DNA of 64,000 nt from Stenotrophomonas sp046736075 (GCF_046736075.1 NZ_CP177163.1:2542001-2606000), one strand, 5' to 3'. Shown: positions 35,981 to 45,069, counted from the stretch's first letter. Notes: generated from the letters alone by a model not told the origin. Program-made: numbers and translations.

Positions 35981-37087
35981 TTGAGTCAGCTCTTCTCCCC
36001 CGTCTCCTTTGGCCCGCTGTCGCTGTCCAACCGCATCGTCATCGCGCCGATGTGCCAGTACTCCTCCACCGATGGCCTGGCCAACGACTGGCACCAGATC
36101 CACCTGGGCCAGCTCTCGCAGTCCGGCGCCGGCCTGTTGATCCTGGAAGCCACCGCCGTGCTGCCCGAGGGCCGTATCAGCTGGGCCGACCTGGGCCTGT
36201 GGGACGACGCCACCGAGGCCGCGCTCACGCAGGTGATCGGTGCGGTGAAGCGCTGGTCGCCGATGCCGCTGGGCGTGCAGCTCGCCCATGCCGGCCGCAA
36301 GGCATCCTCGGCGCGGCCGTGGGACGGCGGTGGCCCCTTGCCGCCGACCGACCCCAACGGCTGGACCACCCACGCCCCGTCCGCACTGCCGTTCGCGGCC
36401 AATGGCCCCGTGCCCGAGGCGCTGGATGAGGCCGGCATCGATGCCGTGGTCGAGGCCTTTGCCACCGCCGCACGCCGCGCCGAGCGCGCCGGGCTGGACC
36501 TGATCGAACTGCATGCCGCGCACGGCTACCTGCTGCACCAGTTCCTGTCGCCGCTGAGCAACAAGCGCCAGGACCAGTACGGCGGCTCGCTGGAAAACCG
36601 CATGCGCCTGCTCGTGCGCGTGTTCGACGCGGTGCGCGAAGCAGTGTCCGACCGCATCAGCGTGGGCGTGCGCATCTCGGCCAGCGACTGGGTTGACGGT
36701 GGCTGGGACATCGAACAGAGCCGCACCCTGGCCCAGATCCTGGACATGCGCGGCTGCCAGTTCATGCACGTGTCCAGCGGCGGCCTCGACGCGCGCCAGA
36801 AGATCCCGCTGGAGCCGGGCTACCAGGTGCCGTTTGCCGCGGCGATCAAGGCCAAGGTGAAGATGCCGGTCATCGCCGTGGGCCTGATCACCGATCCGTC
36901 GCAGGCCGAATCGATCCTGCGCCACAACCACGCCGACGCCATCGCGCTCGCCCGCGGCATCCTCTACGACCCGCGTTGGCCGTGGCACGCCGCCGCCGCC
37001 CTGGGCGACTCACTCGCCCCGGCACCGCAGTACCTGCGCTGCGAGCCGCGCGAAGCACGCGGCGTGTTCCTCGCGCCGGAGGGCTGA
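35981..37087 (+). CDS. Old yellow enzyme family NADH:flavin oxidoreductase (YqjM/XenA-like)
   Basis: The 368-aa TIM-barrel flavoprotein reduces activated C=C bonds. LSNRIVIAPMCQYSSTDGLA at residues 16-35 has the Cys that tunes FMN in the YqjM class. VQLAHAGRKAS near 99 and ELHAAHGYLLHQFLSPLSNK near 172 give the FMN-binding and substrate His residues, and YGGSLENRMRL follows. The start is a TTG at 35981, the only start that fits the family's MSxLFSP-like beginning. No strong Shine-Dalgarno is visible before it. The physiological substrate is unknown. Confidence 0.92.
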   Translation: MSQLFSPVSFGPLSLSNRIVIAPMCQYSSTDGLANDWHQIHLGQLSQSGAGLLILEATAVLPEGRISWADLGLWDDATEAALTQVIGAVKRWSPMPLGVQLAHAGRKASSARPWDGGGPLPPTDPNGWTTHAPSALPFAANGPVPEALDEAGIDAVVEAFATAARRAERAGLDLIELHAAHGYLLHQFLSPLSNKRQDQYGGSLENRMRLLVRVFDAVREAVSDRISVGVRISASDWVDGGWDIEQSRTLAQILDMRGCQFMHVSSGGLDARQKIPLEPGYQVPFAAAIKAKVKMPVIAVGLITDPSQAESILRHNHADAIALARGILYDPRWPWHAAAALGDSLAPAPQYLRCEPREARGVFLAPEG

Positions 37088-37126
37088 GACCGGAAGGCAG
37101 GAGGGGGAACGACCACGGGACATCGC

Positions 37127-37250
37127 ATGCCCGCCGCCTCCAGGCCCTCCTACGAGGGCCTGGTCGGAGGTGCCTATGGCGATCTCATCAGTGATTGGTA
37201 AGGCCGTGTCTTCGCACCGGGTCACAAACGGGAACAGCTACCCCGGGTAG
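37127..37250 (+). other. Two overlapping small ORFs upstream of the thioredoxin-like gene
   Basis: A 24-codon ORF runs from ATG 37127 to TAA 37201 (ending EGLVGGAYGDLISDW). A second 24-codon ORF in another frame runs from ATG 37176 to TAG 37250 (MAISSVIGKAVSSHRV...). The second has GGAGG at 37166-37170, 5 bp before its ATG, and ends 8 bp before the next gene. Either could be a leader peptide; both may be chance. Confidence 0.3.
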
Positions 37251-37258
37251 AACAACCC

Positions 37259-38194
37259 ATGCGGCGCGGTTGCCGCGCCAGGCCGGCCTATCCCGTGTAC
37301 ATATCCCTGTTGCTTGCCTTCCTGCTGCTGGGCAGTGCGTCGGAGCCAGGCACGCCTCGCGCTGCCGACGCGCTGCTTGCCGACCTTGTCCGGCTGGACA
37401 CGCCCGACGCAGACCTGCCTGCGCTGGAGCGCATCGCCGCCATGCAGGCGGTGTACCGGGGTGGAACGGCGCATCTGCAGACGGGCGCTGACTGCCACTC
37501 GATTGCGTCCGACAATCAGCGTGATCTGTTTGATGCCACTGCGCTGATGGCGTTCTATCAACCCGATGAAGCACTTCTTCACCGCATGCGCTGCCTGCAC
37601 GAGCGACTCGTATCCGACGGGACTGCGGGTGCCGCGGATCACCGGGCCCTGCACGGCGCACTGGTCGCGTTGCGGCATTTTGATGAAGCCAATCAACTTC
37701 GCGACCGCTGGTCGCTGCCGGTTCCGACGCTGCCCGACATACGGGGTGAGCCATCGGCAGGGATGGAGGTGCTGAGACTGGGCCATGCGGACGCCGTTGA
37801 GCGTATCGCGTTCCCGGAGAACGGGGTGCACGTGGTTGCGCTGGTGCATCCGAACTGCAGCTTCTCCGCACGGGCGTTACAGGCGATCGTGACTGACCCC
37901 GGGTACGACGCGTTGCGCGGCCACATGCGGCTGGTAGTGCGTAGCGACCCGCATTGGCCGGAGAAGGCGATGCGGGCCTGGAACACCCTGCATCCAGACC
38001 TTCCCATGCTGGCGATGGTGCCTGGCGTGAAGTTCTCTCAACTGGATATGCACGAGACGCCCGTGTTTCATCTTGTGCAGGATGGTGTCGTTGTCGAAAC
38101 GGTCGTCGGATGGCAAGGGGACGGCGCAGCAGTGCGCGCGTTGGCGGAAAGACTGGTGTCCCTCATACCCGATGCGAATCGCGAGGTGGACTAG
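37259..38194 (+). CDS. Secreted or membrane-anchored protein with thioredoxin-like fold, function unknown
   Basis: The 311-aa protein has an N-terminal hydrophobic segment (residues about 13-28, VYISLLLAFLLLGSA). A helical region with DCHSIASDNQRDL follows. A thioredoxin-like half begins near residue 190: VVALVHPNCSFSARALQAIV has one Cys where a CxxC would be expected, and TPVFHLVQDGVVVETVVGW near 270 resembles the cis-Pro end of the fold. Thus it may be redox-inactive or a one-Cys type. No family name is offered. G+C is a little lower than its neighbours'. Confidence 0.6.
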   Translation: MRRGCRARPAYPVYISLLLAFLLLGSASEPGTPRAADALLADLVRLDTPDADLPALERIAAMQAVYRGGTAHLQTGADCHSIASDNQRDLFDATALMAFYQPDEALLHRMRCLHERLVSDGTAGAADHRALHGALVALRHFDEANQLRDRWSLPVPTLPDIRGEPSAGMEVLRLGHADAVERIAFPENGVHVVALVHPNCSFSARALQAIVTDPGYDALRGHMRLVVRSDPHWPEKAMRAWNTLHPDLPMLAMVPGVKFSQLDMHETPVFHLVQDGVVVETVVGWQGDGAAVRALAERLVSLIPDANREVD

Positions 38195-38208
38195 CCCGAG
38201 CCGGCCCG

Positions 38209-39135
38209 TTATGCCGCGTCCACCCGCCAGGCCGCAGGCAGTGCATCCAGCAGTGCCTGCATCAGCGCCCGCACCTTGGGCGTGAGATCGCGGCGGTCGC
38301 TGACGCACAGGAACAGCCGCATCGGCTCGGGCGAGGTGCGGGCGCCGTCGCCGGTGGCGAACAGCACCTGCAGTTCGCCGCGCGACAGCCACGGCGCCGC
38401 CACGAACGCGGCCAGCCGGGCGATGCCGCCGCCTGCGGCCGCCATCGCGGCCAGCGCATCGATGTCGTCACAGACCAGCGCCGGGCGCACCTCGGCGTCG
38501 AACCGCATGCCGTCACGTACGAAGCCCCACGGCAGCAGGCGCCCATCCACCGGGTAGCGGAACACCAGGCAGCGATGGTCGCGCAGCGCATCCGGCGTGG
38601 GCGGGGTGCCCGCCTGCGCCAGGTATGACGGGGCCGCGCAGACCACGAACGGAACCTGCGCGATGGGCCGCGCCACGATCCCGTCCACCAGCTGCTGTTC
38701 GATCCGCAGGCTCACATCCACGTCTTCGCGCGCGTGGTCCACCGCGCGGTCGGTGAGCAGCAGTTCGATCTCCAGGCGTGGATGGCGCGCCTGCAGGGCC
38801 GGCAGCAGCGGGGCCAGTACGTGCCGCCCGAACGCAGCGGTGCTGGCCACACGCAGCCGGCCCTGCGGCGTCGCATCCGGGTCGGTCACCGCAGCCTGCG
38901 CCCGCTGCAGGTCGCGCTCGATGTGGCGCACCTCGGCCAGGTACAACGCGCCGCGTTCAGTCAGCGCCAGCGTGCGGGTGGTGCGGTTGAACAGGCGCAC
39001 GCCCAGGTGAGCCTCCAGCCGCGCGATGTTCTGCCCCACCGCCGCCGGGCTGATCCCCAGCGTGCGCGCGGCGGCGGCCAGGCTGCCGGCGTCGGCGGTC
39101 CGGATGAAACTGCGGATTGACTGCAGAATGTTCAT
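38209..39135 (-). CDS. LysR-family transcriptional regulator
   Basis: The 308-aa protein starts with a LysR helix-turn-helix (TADAGSLAAAARTLGISPAA, then VGQNIARLEAHLGVRLFNRT). The effector domain runs from about 90 to 295. Its best-fitting relatives are the AaeR/CrgA/DhpR-like short-loop LysR proteins. It is divergent from a DUF2798 gene 137 bp away, a pair often seen together, and likely regulates it. Confidence 0.92.
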   Translation of the reverse strand: MNILQSIRSFIRTADAGSLAAAARTLGISPAAVGQNIARLEAHLGVRLFNRTTRTLALTERGALYLAEVRHIERDLQRAQAAVTDPDATPQGRLRVASTAAFGRHVLAPLLPALQARHPRLEIELLLTDRAVDHAREDVDVSLRIEQQLVDGIVARPIAQVPFVVCAAPSYLAQAGTPPTPDALRDHRCLVFRYPVDGRLLPWGFVRDGMRFDAEVRPALVCDDIDALAAMAAAGGGIARLAAFVAAPWLSRGELQVLFATGDGARTSPEPMRLFLCVSDRRDLTPKVRALMQALLDALPAAWRVDAA

Positions 39136-39272
39136 GATGGCGCCAATTAAGGCAGGTTATTGCAAAGATTGTCTTTATAAAGAGCCAATCTGCTGCGGTC
39201 TACCCGCCCCACGCTGCCCTGACTATCGTGCCGGTCCCGCAACCGCCGGTTGCCTTGATCGGATCGCTCCGC

Positions 39273-39542
39273 ATGTCGCTCCCCCCGCAGACCCTGGCGG
39301 CCCGCCGCTGGAAGCTCGGTGCCCGCTCCACGCCCTACGTGTTCGCCTTCTTCATGGCCTCGATCATGGCGATGCTGATGTGCCTGGTGATCACCGCCGC
39401 CAACGCCGGGCTGGACGCCCACTATCCCGCCCGCGTGTTCGGGGCGTACCAGTTGGCCATGCCCACGGCGTTCTGCTGCATTCTGGTGGTGCGCCCGCTG
39501 GTGATGCGGCTGGTGGCACTGACCGTGCATCCGCCGCGTTGA
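39273..39542 (+). CDS. DUF2798 membrane protein
   Basis: The 89-aa protein has two hydrophobic helices (about residues 20-43 and 55-75), with RSTPYVFAFFMASIMAMLMC in the first and YQLAMPTAFCCILVVRPLV in the second. This matches DUF2798, a family of small inner-membrane proteins without assigned function, often next to LysR genes as here. The ATG at 39273 is used. Confidence 0.85.
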   Translation: MSLPPQTLAARRWKLGARSTPYVFAFFMASIMAMLMCLVITAANAGLDAHYPARVFGAYQLAMPTAFCCILVVRPLVMRLVALTVHPPR

Positions 39543-39615
39543 ACGCACTGCAGGCAAATGGTTGCAGCTGAGAGCAACCATCCCGCGGGTGAGGGCGCTC
39601 ACTTACACTGCCGTG

Positions 39616-40467
39616 ATGCGCCCCGATTCCATCCTCACCCTGTCATGCCCGGACCGTACCGGGATCGTCTACCGCGTGTCCGGCCTGCTGTTCGAGCTGG
39701 GCTGCAACATCCTCGATGCCCAGCAGTTCGGCGACGACGAGAGCGGCCGGTTCTTTCTGCGCGTGCATTTTGATCGTGCCGCCGAGCAGTCGCTGGCCGA
39801 CGTGGAAGCGCGCATGGCCACGCTGGCCGGTGAGTTCGCGATGGACTGGCAACTGCACGATGCGCGTCGTCGGGCACGGCTGCTGGTGCTGGTCAGCCGA
39901 CAGGGGCACTGCCTGAACGACCTGCTGTTCCGCGCGCACAGCCGCCAGCTGCAGGTGGATATCGCGGCGGTGGCCTCCAACCACACCGATTTCGCCGCAC
40001 TGGCCGGCTCCTACGGCGTGCCGTTCCACCACCTGCCGGTCAACGCCGACAACCGCATGGTGCAGGAACAGCAGATCATCGACCTGGTCGAGCGCGAGCG
40101 GATCGATCTGGTGGTGCTGGCGCGCTACATGCAGATCCTCTCGCCACGCCTGTGCCAGGCGCTGGCGGGGCGGGCGATCAACATCCATCACAGCTTCCTG
40201 CCCAGCTTCAAGGGCGCGCAGCCGTACCACCAGGCGCACGCGCGCGGGGTCAAGATCATCGGCGCCACCGCGCACTACGTGACCGACGATCTGGACGAAG
40301 GCCCGATCATCGAACAGGACGTGGCGCGCGTGGACCACGCGATGACGCCGCGCGATCTGGTGCGGCTGGGCAGCGATACCGAGTCGCAGGTGCTGGCGCG
40401 CGCGGTACGCCGGCATGTGGAGCATCGCATTCTGCGCAACGGACACCGAACGGTGGTGTTCCGCTGA
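39616..40467 (+). CDS. purU: Formyltetrahydrofolate deformylase
   Basis: The 283-aa enzyme hydrolyses 10-formyl-THF to formate and THF. An N-terminal ACT domain (residues 4-80, LTLSCPDRTGIVYRVSGLLF) precedes a formyltransferase domain from about 85. Catalytic residues lie in INIHHSFLPSFKGAQPYHQA near 190 and GATAHYVTDDLDEGPIIEQD near 218 (Asn/His/Asp set). The ATG at 39616 fits the family; an earlier ATG at 39562 adds residues without homology. Confidence 0.96.
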   Translation: MRPDSILTLSCPDRTGIVYRVSGLLFELGCNILDAQQFGDDESGRFFLRVHFDRAAEQSLADVEARMATLAGEFAMDWQLHDARRRARLLVLVSRQGHCLNDLLFRAHSRQLQVDIAAVASNHTDFAALAGSYGVPFHHLPVNADNRMVQEQQIIDLVERERIDLVVLARYMQILSPRLCQALAGRAINIHHSFLPSFKGAQPYHQAHARGVKIIGATAHYVTDDLDEGPIIEQDVARVDHAMTPRDLVRLGSDTESQVLARAVRRHVEHRILRNGHRTVVFR

Positions 40468-40518
40468 TCGTGGCGGCCGGTGCTATGCTCCGGCCCCTGT
40501 CCTGCAATGGAGTGCGTG

Positions 40519-40686
40519 ATGAATACCGATCCGATGGCGTGGGTGAAACTGCTGGCCGTGCTGGGTGTGTGCGCGGTGGTGGTGGGCGGTTCGATCTGGT
40601 TGCTGGTATGGGTGTTCCAGCGCAATGCGCGGCTGGAAGCCGAGCGCCAGCGCAAGGCCGCCGCGAAGCAGCCGCCACAGGCCTGA
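40519..40686 (+). CDS. Small single-pass membrane protein
   Basis: The 55-aa protein has one hydrophobic helix (residues about 8-32, VKLLAVLGVCAVVVGGSIWL), then a basic, charged tail with a coiled-coil look (NARLEAERQRKAAAKQ). A GGAG lies 7 bp before the ATG at 40519. It is 51 bp after purU on the same strand. Function unknown. Confidence 0.7.
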   Translation: MNTDPMAWVKLLAVLGVCAVVVGGSIWLLVWVFQRNARLEAERQRKAAAKQPPQA

Positions 40687-40702
40687 GCCGGCGTCGTACC
40701 GC

Positions 40703-41329
40703 TCAGCGCAGCGCGATGCTGCTGGCCGCCAGCGCCGCGCGCGTGGCGTCGTCATTGGCGGCACTGACCGGGCGCGTCAGCGCCCACAGATAGCCCACGC
40801 GGAAGCCGGCGGCGGCCGCATCCTGTGCGGTCCACAGCACGCAGTAGTCGCGTGCCAGTCCGCACACATGCACCTCGGCGATACCGCGCTCGCGCAGCCA
40901 GCCGGCCAGCCCGGTGGGTGGCCGCTGGCCATCGGCGTCGTGGTTTTCCTGGAAGGCGCTGTACGAATCGACGTGGCGGTTGCGTCCCTTGCGCAGGATC
41001 ATCGCGGCCGGGGTCCAGTCCACGCCGGCGTGCAGCGCGGCGCCGGGCGTGCCCTGCACGCAGTGGTCCGGCCACAGCGTCTGCGGGTGGCCGTGCAGGG
41101 CAATCTGCTCGAACGGGGCGTGGCCGAGGTGCTGGCTGGCGAACGACGCATGGTCGGACGGGTGCCAGTCCTGCGTCGCCACCACGGTGGCATAGCGGCC
41201 CTGTGCCAGCAGCGCGGCGATGTCCGCCACGATCGCATCGCCGTCCTCGCAGGGCAACGCGCCGCCGGGCATGAAGTCCGGTTGCAGATCGACCACGATC
41301 AGCGCGACATCGGCAGGGAAACGGTTCAT
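40703..41329 (-). CDS. pncA: Nicotinamidase
   Basis: The 208-aa isochorismatase-fold enzyme converts nicotinamide to nicotinate in NAD salvage. The catalytic triad is visible: Asp in VDLQPDFMPGGAL at residues 9-21, Lys in LRKGRNRHVDSYSAF near 113 and Cys in VCGLARDYCVLWTAQDAAAA near 157. Metal-ligand residues include the DWHPSDHASF segment near 55. It is codirectional with queH and metE and 51 bp from queH. Confidence 0.94.
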   Translation of the reverse strand: MNRFPADVALIVVDLQPDFMPGGALPCEDGDAIVADIAALLAQGRYATVVATQDWHPSDHASFASQHLGHAPFEQIALHGHPQTLWPDHCVQGTPGAALHAGVDWTPAAMILRKGRNRHVDSYSAFQENHDADGQRPPTGLAGWLRERGIAEVHVCGLARDYCVLWTAQDAAAAGFRVGYLWALTRPVSAANDDATRAALAASSIALR

Positions 41330-41380
41330 GGCGGCATCACGCAGGTGGGGCGTCCAGTCTAGCCGACGCCCCGGTAGCGG

Positions 41381-42070
41381 TCAGTCCGCATCGCCCTGCC
41401 GCGAGGTGCCGTCACCGTAGTACAGCACCCCGATCCTGATCCGCTCGCGGCCGTTCTCGCGGCGGTGGCGGTTGGCATCGCGCAGCGAGTACACGCAGCC
41501 GCAGTATTCCTGCTGGTAGAACTGCTCGCGCTTGCTGATCTCGACCATGCGCGCGGCGCCACCGCCCTTGCGCCAGTTGTAATCCCAGTACTGGATGCCC
41601 GGGTAGTGCGCGGCGGCGCGGTGGCCGCAGTCGTTGATCTGGTTCATGTCCTTCCAGCGCGAGATGCCCAGCGAACTGCTGATCACCTGGAAGCCGTGTT
41701 CGTGCGCATACAGCGCGGTGCGCACGAAGCGCATGTCAAAGCACATCGTGCAGCGGATGCCGCGCTCGGGCTCGTTTTCCATGCCGCGGGCGCGCGAGAA
41801 CCAGTTGTCGGTGTCGTAGTCGGCATCGACGAACGGCACGCCATGTTTCTCGGCGAAGCGGATGTTCTCCTGCTTGCGCAGTTCGTACTCCTTCACCGGG
41901 TGGATGTTGGGGTTGTAGAAGAAGATCGTGTAGTCGATGCCCGAGGCGGTAATCGCCTCCATGACTTCGCCCGAACACGGGGCGCAGCATGAGTGCAGCA
42001 GCAACTTGGTGTGTCCACCGGGCAGGGCCAGGGTGGGGCGGTCGATCGGGGTGGTGTGAGGCGTGGTCAT
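41381..42070 (-). CDS. queH: Epoxyqueuosine reductase QueH (cobalamin-independent)
   Basis: The 229-aa protein (former DUF208) reduces epoxyqueuosine to queuosine in tRNA. Metal-binding cysteines occur in LLLHSCCAPCSGEVMEA at residues 23-39, GIRCTMCFDMRFVRTALYAH near 106 and QEYCGCVYSLRDANR near 190. QueH replaces the B12-dependent QueG. The ATG at 42070 follows the family start; upstream in-frame residues are antisense of the metE end. It lies 70 bp after metE on the same strand, so it could share the cobalamin riboswitch upstream of metE. Confidence 0.93.
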   Translation of the reverse strand: MTTPHTTPIDRPTLALPGGHTKLLLHSCCAPCSGEVMEAITASGIDYTIFFYNPNIHPVKEYELRKQENIRFAEKHGVPFVDADYDTDNWFSRARGMENEPERGIRCTMCFDMRFVRTALYAHEHGFQVISSSLGISRWKDMNQINDCGHRAAAHYPGIQYWDYNWRKGGGAARMVEISKREQFYQQEYCGCVYSLRDANRHRRENGRERIRIGVLYYGDGTSRQGDAD

Positions 42071-42140
42071 GCGGATTCTCATCAACCGCACCGCCGGCAA
42101 CGGCGGCGGCGCGGTCCTTGGGGCCAGGTGTGGCGGTGGA

Positions 42141-44435
42141 TCAGGCAGCGTTGGCGTCGGCGCTTTCCTCGCGCAACTGGCGCGCGGCGGCCACCAGCGC
42201 GTCAAGCGCCGCACGGGTTTCCTTCCAGCCACGGGTCTTGAGCCCGCAGTCGGGGTTGACCCAGATCTGCTCCGGACGCAGTACCTCAGCGGCCTTGCGC
42301 AGCAGCGCCAGCATTTCTTCCTTGTCCGGCACGCGCGGCGAATGGATGTCGTACACGCCCGGACCGATCTCGTTGGGGTACTGGAAGCGGACGAACGCAT
42401 CCAGCAGTTCCATGCGCGACCGCGAGGTCTCGATGGAGATCACGTCGGCGTCCATCGCCGCCACCGAATGGATGATGTCGTTGAACTCGGAGTAGCACAT
42501 GTGGGTGTGGATCTGGGTCGCGTCGCGCACGCCACTGGCGCTGATCCGGAACGCTTCCACTGCCCAGTCCAGGTACTCGCGCCACTGCGCGCGGCGCAAC
42601 GGCAGGCCCTCGCGGATGGCCGGCTCGTCGATCTGGATCACGCCGATGCCGGCCGCTTCCAGGTCCAGCACTTCGTCGCGCAGCGCCAGCGCGATCTGCC
42701 GGCAGGTGTCGGCGCGCGACTGGTCGTCGCGTACGAACGACCACTGCAGCACCGTCACCGGCCCGGTCAGCATGCCTTTCATCGGGCGGTCGGTGAGCGA
42801 CTGCGCGTACTGCGACCAGCGCACCGTCATCGGCTGCGGGCGGGTCACATCGCCGTAGATCACCGGCGGCTTCACGCAGCGGGAGCCATAGCTCTGCACC
42901 CAGCCGTTCCTGGTGAACGCGAAGCCGTCGAGCTGCTCGCCGAAGTACTCGACCATGTCGTTGCGCTCGAACTCGCCATGCACCAGCACGTCCAGCCCGA
43001 TCTGCTCCTGCACGCGCACGCAGTGTTCGGTCTGGGTGGCCAGGAAGGCATCGTAGTCGGCATCGGAAAGCTTGCCGGACTTGTTGCGCGCACGCGCCTC
43101 GCGGACCTCCAGGGTCTGCGGGAACGAGCCGATGGTGGTGGTGGGGAAGCGCGGCAGCTTGAGCGCGGCGGCCTGGGCCAGGTGACGTTGCGGGTAGCGG
43201 CTGTGACGTTGCGCATCGGCCGGGGTCAGGGCGGCCAAGCGCGCGGCGACGGCCGGCTTGTGCACGCGCGGCGACTGCCGGCGCGACTCGATGCGCGCCC
43301 GTGCCTCGGCCAGCCCGGCCTCGGCATGCGGTGCCCCGTCGATGGCGTCGGCGAGCAGGCGCAGCTCCTGCAGCTTCTGCCGGGAGAACGCCAGCCAGCC
43401 GCGCAGCTCATCGTCGAGCTTGGTTTCCAGCGCGAGGTCCACCGGGCTGTGCAGCAGCGAGCACGACGGGGCCAGCCACAGCCGGTCGCCCAGATGGCCA
43501 TGCGCATAGCGCGCCAGCACCAGCGCGTTGTCCAGGTGGGTGCGCCAGATGTTGCGGCCGTTGACCAGCCCGGCCGACAGCACGCGGTCGGCCGGCAGCG
43601 CCTTGATCACGGCATCCAGCTGTTCCGGTGCGCGCACCAGGTCCACGTGCAGGCCGTCGACCGGCAGCGCGGCGGCCAGCGCCAGGTTGTCCTCGAGCGC
43701 GCCGAAGTAGGTGGCGACCAGCACCTTCGGGCGCGGCGCGGTGGCCAGCGTGGCGTAGGCATGCACGAACGCGGCACGCGCCGCGTCGTCCAGGTCCTGC
43801 ACCAGCACCGGTTCGTCCAGCTGCACCCAGTCGGCGCCGGCCTCCTTCAGGGCGCCAAGCAGCTCGGCATAGACCGGCAGCAGCGCATCCAGCAGATCCA
43901 GCGCCGGGCTGCCATCGACGGTCTTGGACAGCAGCAGGAAGCTCACCGGCCCCAGCAGCACCGGACGCGTCTGGATGCCCAGCGCACGGGCCTCGCGGTA
44001 CTCGGCCAACGGCTTGTCGCCGCGCAGCGCGAAGCCCTGGCCGGCCTGCAGCTCGGGCACCAGGTAGTGGTAGTTGGTGTCGAACCACTTGGTCATTTCC
44101 AGCGCGTGCAGGTCATGGCCATCGCGCTGCACGCCACGGGCCAGCGCGAAGTAGCCGGCCAGTGCATCGGCATCGGCCAGCGCGCGGTAGCGGGCCGGGA
44201 TCGCGTCGAACAGGAAGGCGGTATCCAGCACCTGGTCGTAGAAGCTGAAATCGTTGCTCGGCGGTACGTCCACCCCGGCCTCGCGCTGCAGCTGCCAGTG
44301 GCGGGCGCGCAGCGCGCGGGCGGTGTCCTGCAGCGATTGCGCGCTGCTCTCGCCGGACCAGTACGCCTCCAGCGCGCGCTTGAGCTCGCGCTTGGCGCCG
44401 ATGCGCGGAAAACCCAGGTTGGTAACGGTAGTCAT
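42141..44435 (-). CDS. metE: Cobalamin-independent methionine synthase
   Basis: The 764-aa enzyme transfers methyl from 5-methyl-THF-triglutamate to homocysteine. Two barrels are present: the N-terminal one (LGFPRIGAKRELKRALEAYW at residues 6-25) and the C-terminal catalytic one with zinc ligands His and Cys in IHTHMCYSEFNDI near 650, plus EIGPGVYDIHSPRVP near 700. A GAGGAC ribosome site precedes the start. About 230 nt upstream lies a cobalamin riboswitch, so expression should fall when B12 is available and MetH can work. Confidence 0.97.
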   Translation of the reverse strand: MTTVTNLGFPRIGAKRELKRALEAYWSGESSAQSLQDTARALRARHWQLQREAGVDVPPSNDFSFYDQVLDTAFLFDAIPARYRALADADALAGYFALARGVQRDGHDLHALEMTKWFDTNYHYLVPELQAGQGFALRGDKPLAEYREARALGIQTRPVLLGPVSFLLLSKTVDGSPALDLLDALLPVYAELLGALKEAGADWVQLDEPVLVQDLDDAARAAFVHAYATLATAPRPKVLVATYFGALEDNLALAAALPVDGLHVDLVRAPEQLDAVIKALPADRVLSAGLVNGRNIWRTHLDNALVLARYAHGHLGDRLWLAPSCSLLHSPVDLALETKLDDELRGWLAFSRQKLQELRLLADAIDGAPHAEAGLAEARARIESRRQSPRVHKPAVAARLAALTPADAQRHSRYPQRHLAQAAALKLPRFPTTTIGSFPQTLEVREARARNKSGKLSDADYDAFLATQTEHCVRVQEQIGLDVLVHGEFERNDMVEYFGEQLDGFAFTRNGWVQSYGSRCVKPPVIYGDVTRPQPMTVRWSQYAQSLTDRPMKGMLTGPVTVLQWSFVRDDQSRADTCRQIALALRDEVLDLEAAGIGVIQIDEPAIREGLPLRRAQWREYLDWAVEAFRISASGVRDATQIHTHMCYSEFNDIIHSVAAMDADVISIETSRSRMELLDAFVRFQYPNEIGPGVYDIHSPRVPDKEEMLALLRKAAEVLRPEQIWVNPDCGLKTRGWKETRAALDALVAAARQLREESADANAA

Positions 44436-44663
44436 TGGAACGTGTCCTCATTGCGTAGGGGCATTGAGGAACGAAGGAACCGCGCGCCGTCCACGCCATC
44501 GCTGCCGTGTCCGCCCCGCCAGCGACCTTCGCCCCCGCGGGCGAACCGGATGCCGTGAAGCGGACGCACGGGGGCAGCGCCATGCAGGCGGCATGGCGGC
44601 AGGCCCCGGCAACCTCCCCGCGGACGTTCCAGGTCGAATCGGGGAACGGTCGTGTTCCCCGGC

Positions 44664-44832
44664 CGGGGCCGGTATTCGGGCTGATGGACGCGGGCGCGGA
44701 CGCCCTCCTAGTACCTGCCGCTTCCCAGGCCGATGCCCAGTGCTGTTGGCAGGATTCGTTTCCATTCACCGCTGCGGGGCAGCTCCGGAATGGGCGCACA
44801 AGGCGCCTTCACCGGATTCCCGTTTAAATCCA
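44664..44832 (-). promoter_or_regulatory. Cobalamin riboswitch controlling metE
   Basis: Read on the minus strand, the segment has the ordered conserved blocks of the cobalamin aptamer: ACGGGAATCCGGTGAAGG, GAGCTGCCCCGCAGCGGTGA, ACAGCACTGGGC, CTGGGAAGCGGCAGG and, at the 3' end, the B12 box CATCAGCCCGAATACCGGCC. Downstream, GGGGAAC-N6-GTTCCCC (about 44640-44660) may be part of the expression platform. It lies about 230 nt before metE. High cobalamin is expected to switch metE off. Confidence 0.93.
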
Positions 44833-44916
44833 TCCCTTCATCTGCATAAAGAGATGGATACCTTCGGCGAGCACAAGGTAGGCCGAAGGCGGGCGATGGT
44901 CAAGAGGGGCGGGTGC

Positions 44917-45069
44917 TCAGGCAGCGGGGTGGTACGGCGCGATGCGCGCCAGCACGTCCGCCAGTTCGTCCTTGGTCTTGGCCGCGTCATGGGCCATCTG
45001 CAGGTTCAGCCAGAACGCATCGCTGGTGCCGAAGAAGCGCGCCAGCCGCAGCGCGGTGATCTGAGGCAT
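44917..45069 (-). pseudogene. HigA-like antitoxin remnant (C-terminal 50 codons)
   Basis: The open stretch ITALRLARFFGTSDAFWLNL followed by QMAHDAAKT matches the C-terminal helices of HigA-type XRE antitoxins. The DNA-binding helix-turn-helix part is missing and no toxin gene is adjacent. A short ORF with ATG at 45069 persists, but it has no clear ribosome site. Confidence 0.75.

Noticed and set aside
42063..44558. An 831-codon frame antisense to metE running through the riboswitch side
   Set aside because: It is explained entirely by metE codon bias; the metE product is unambiguous.
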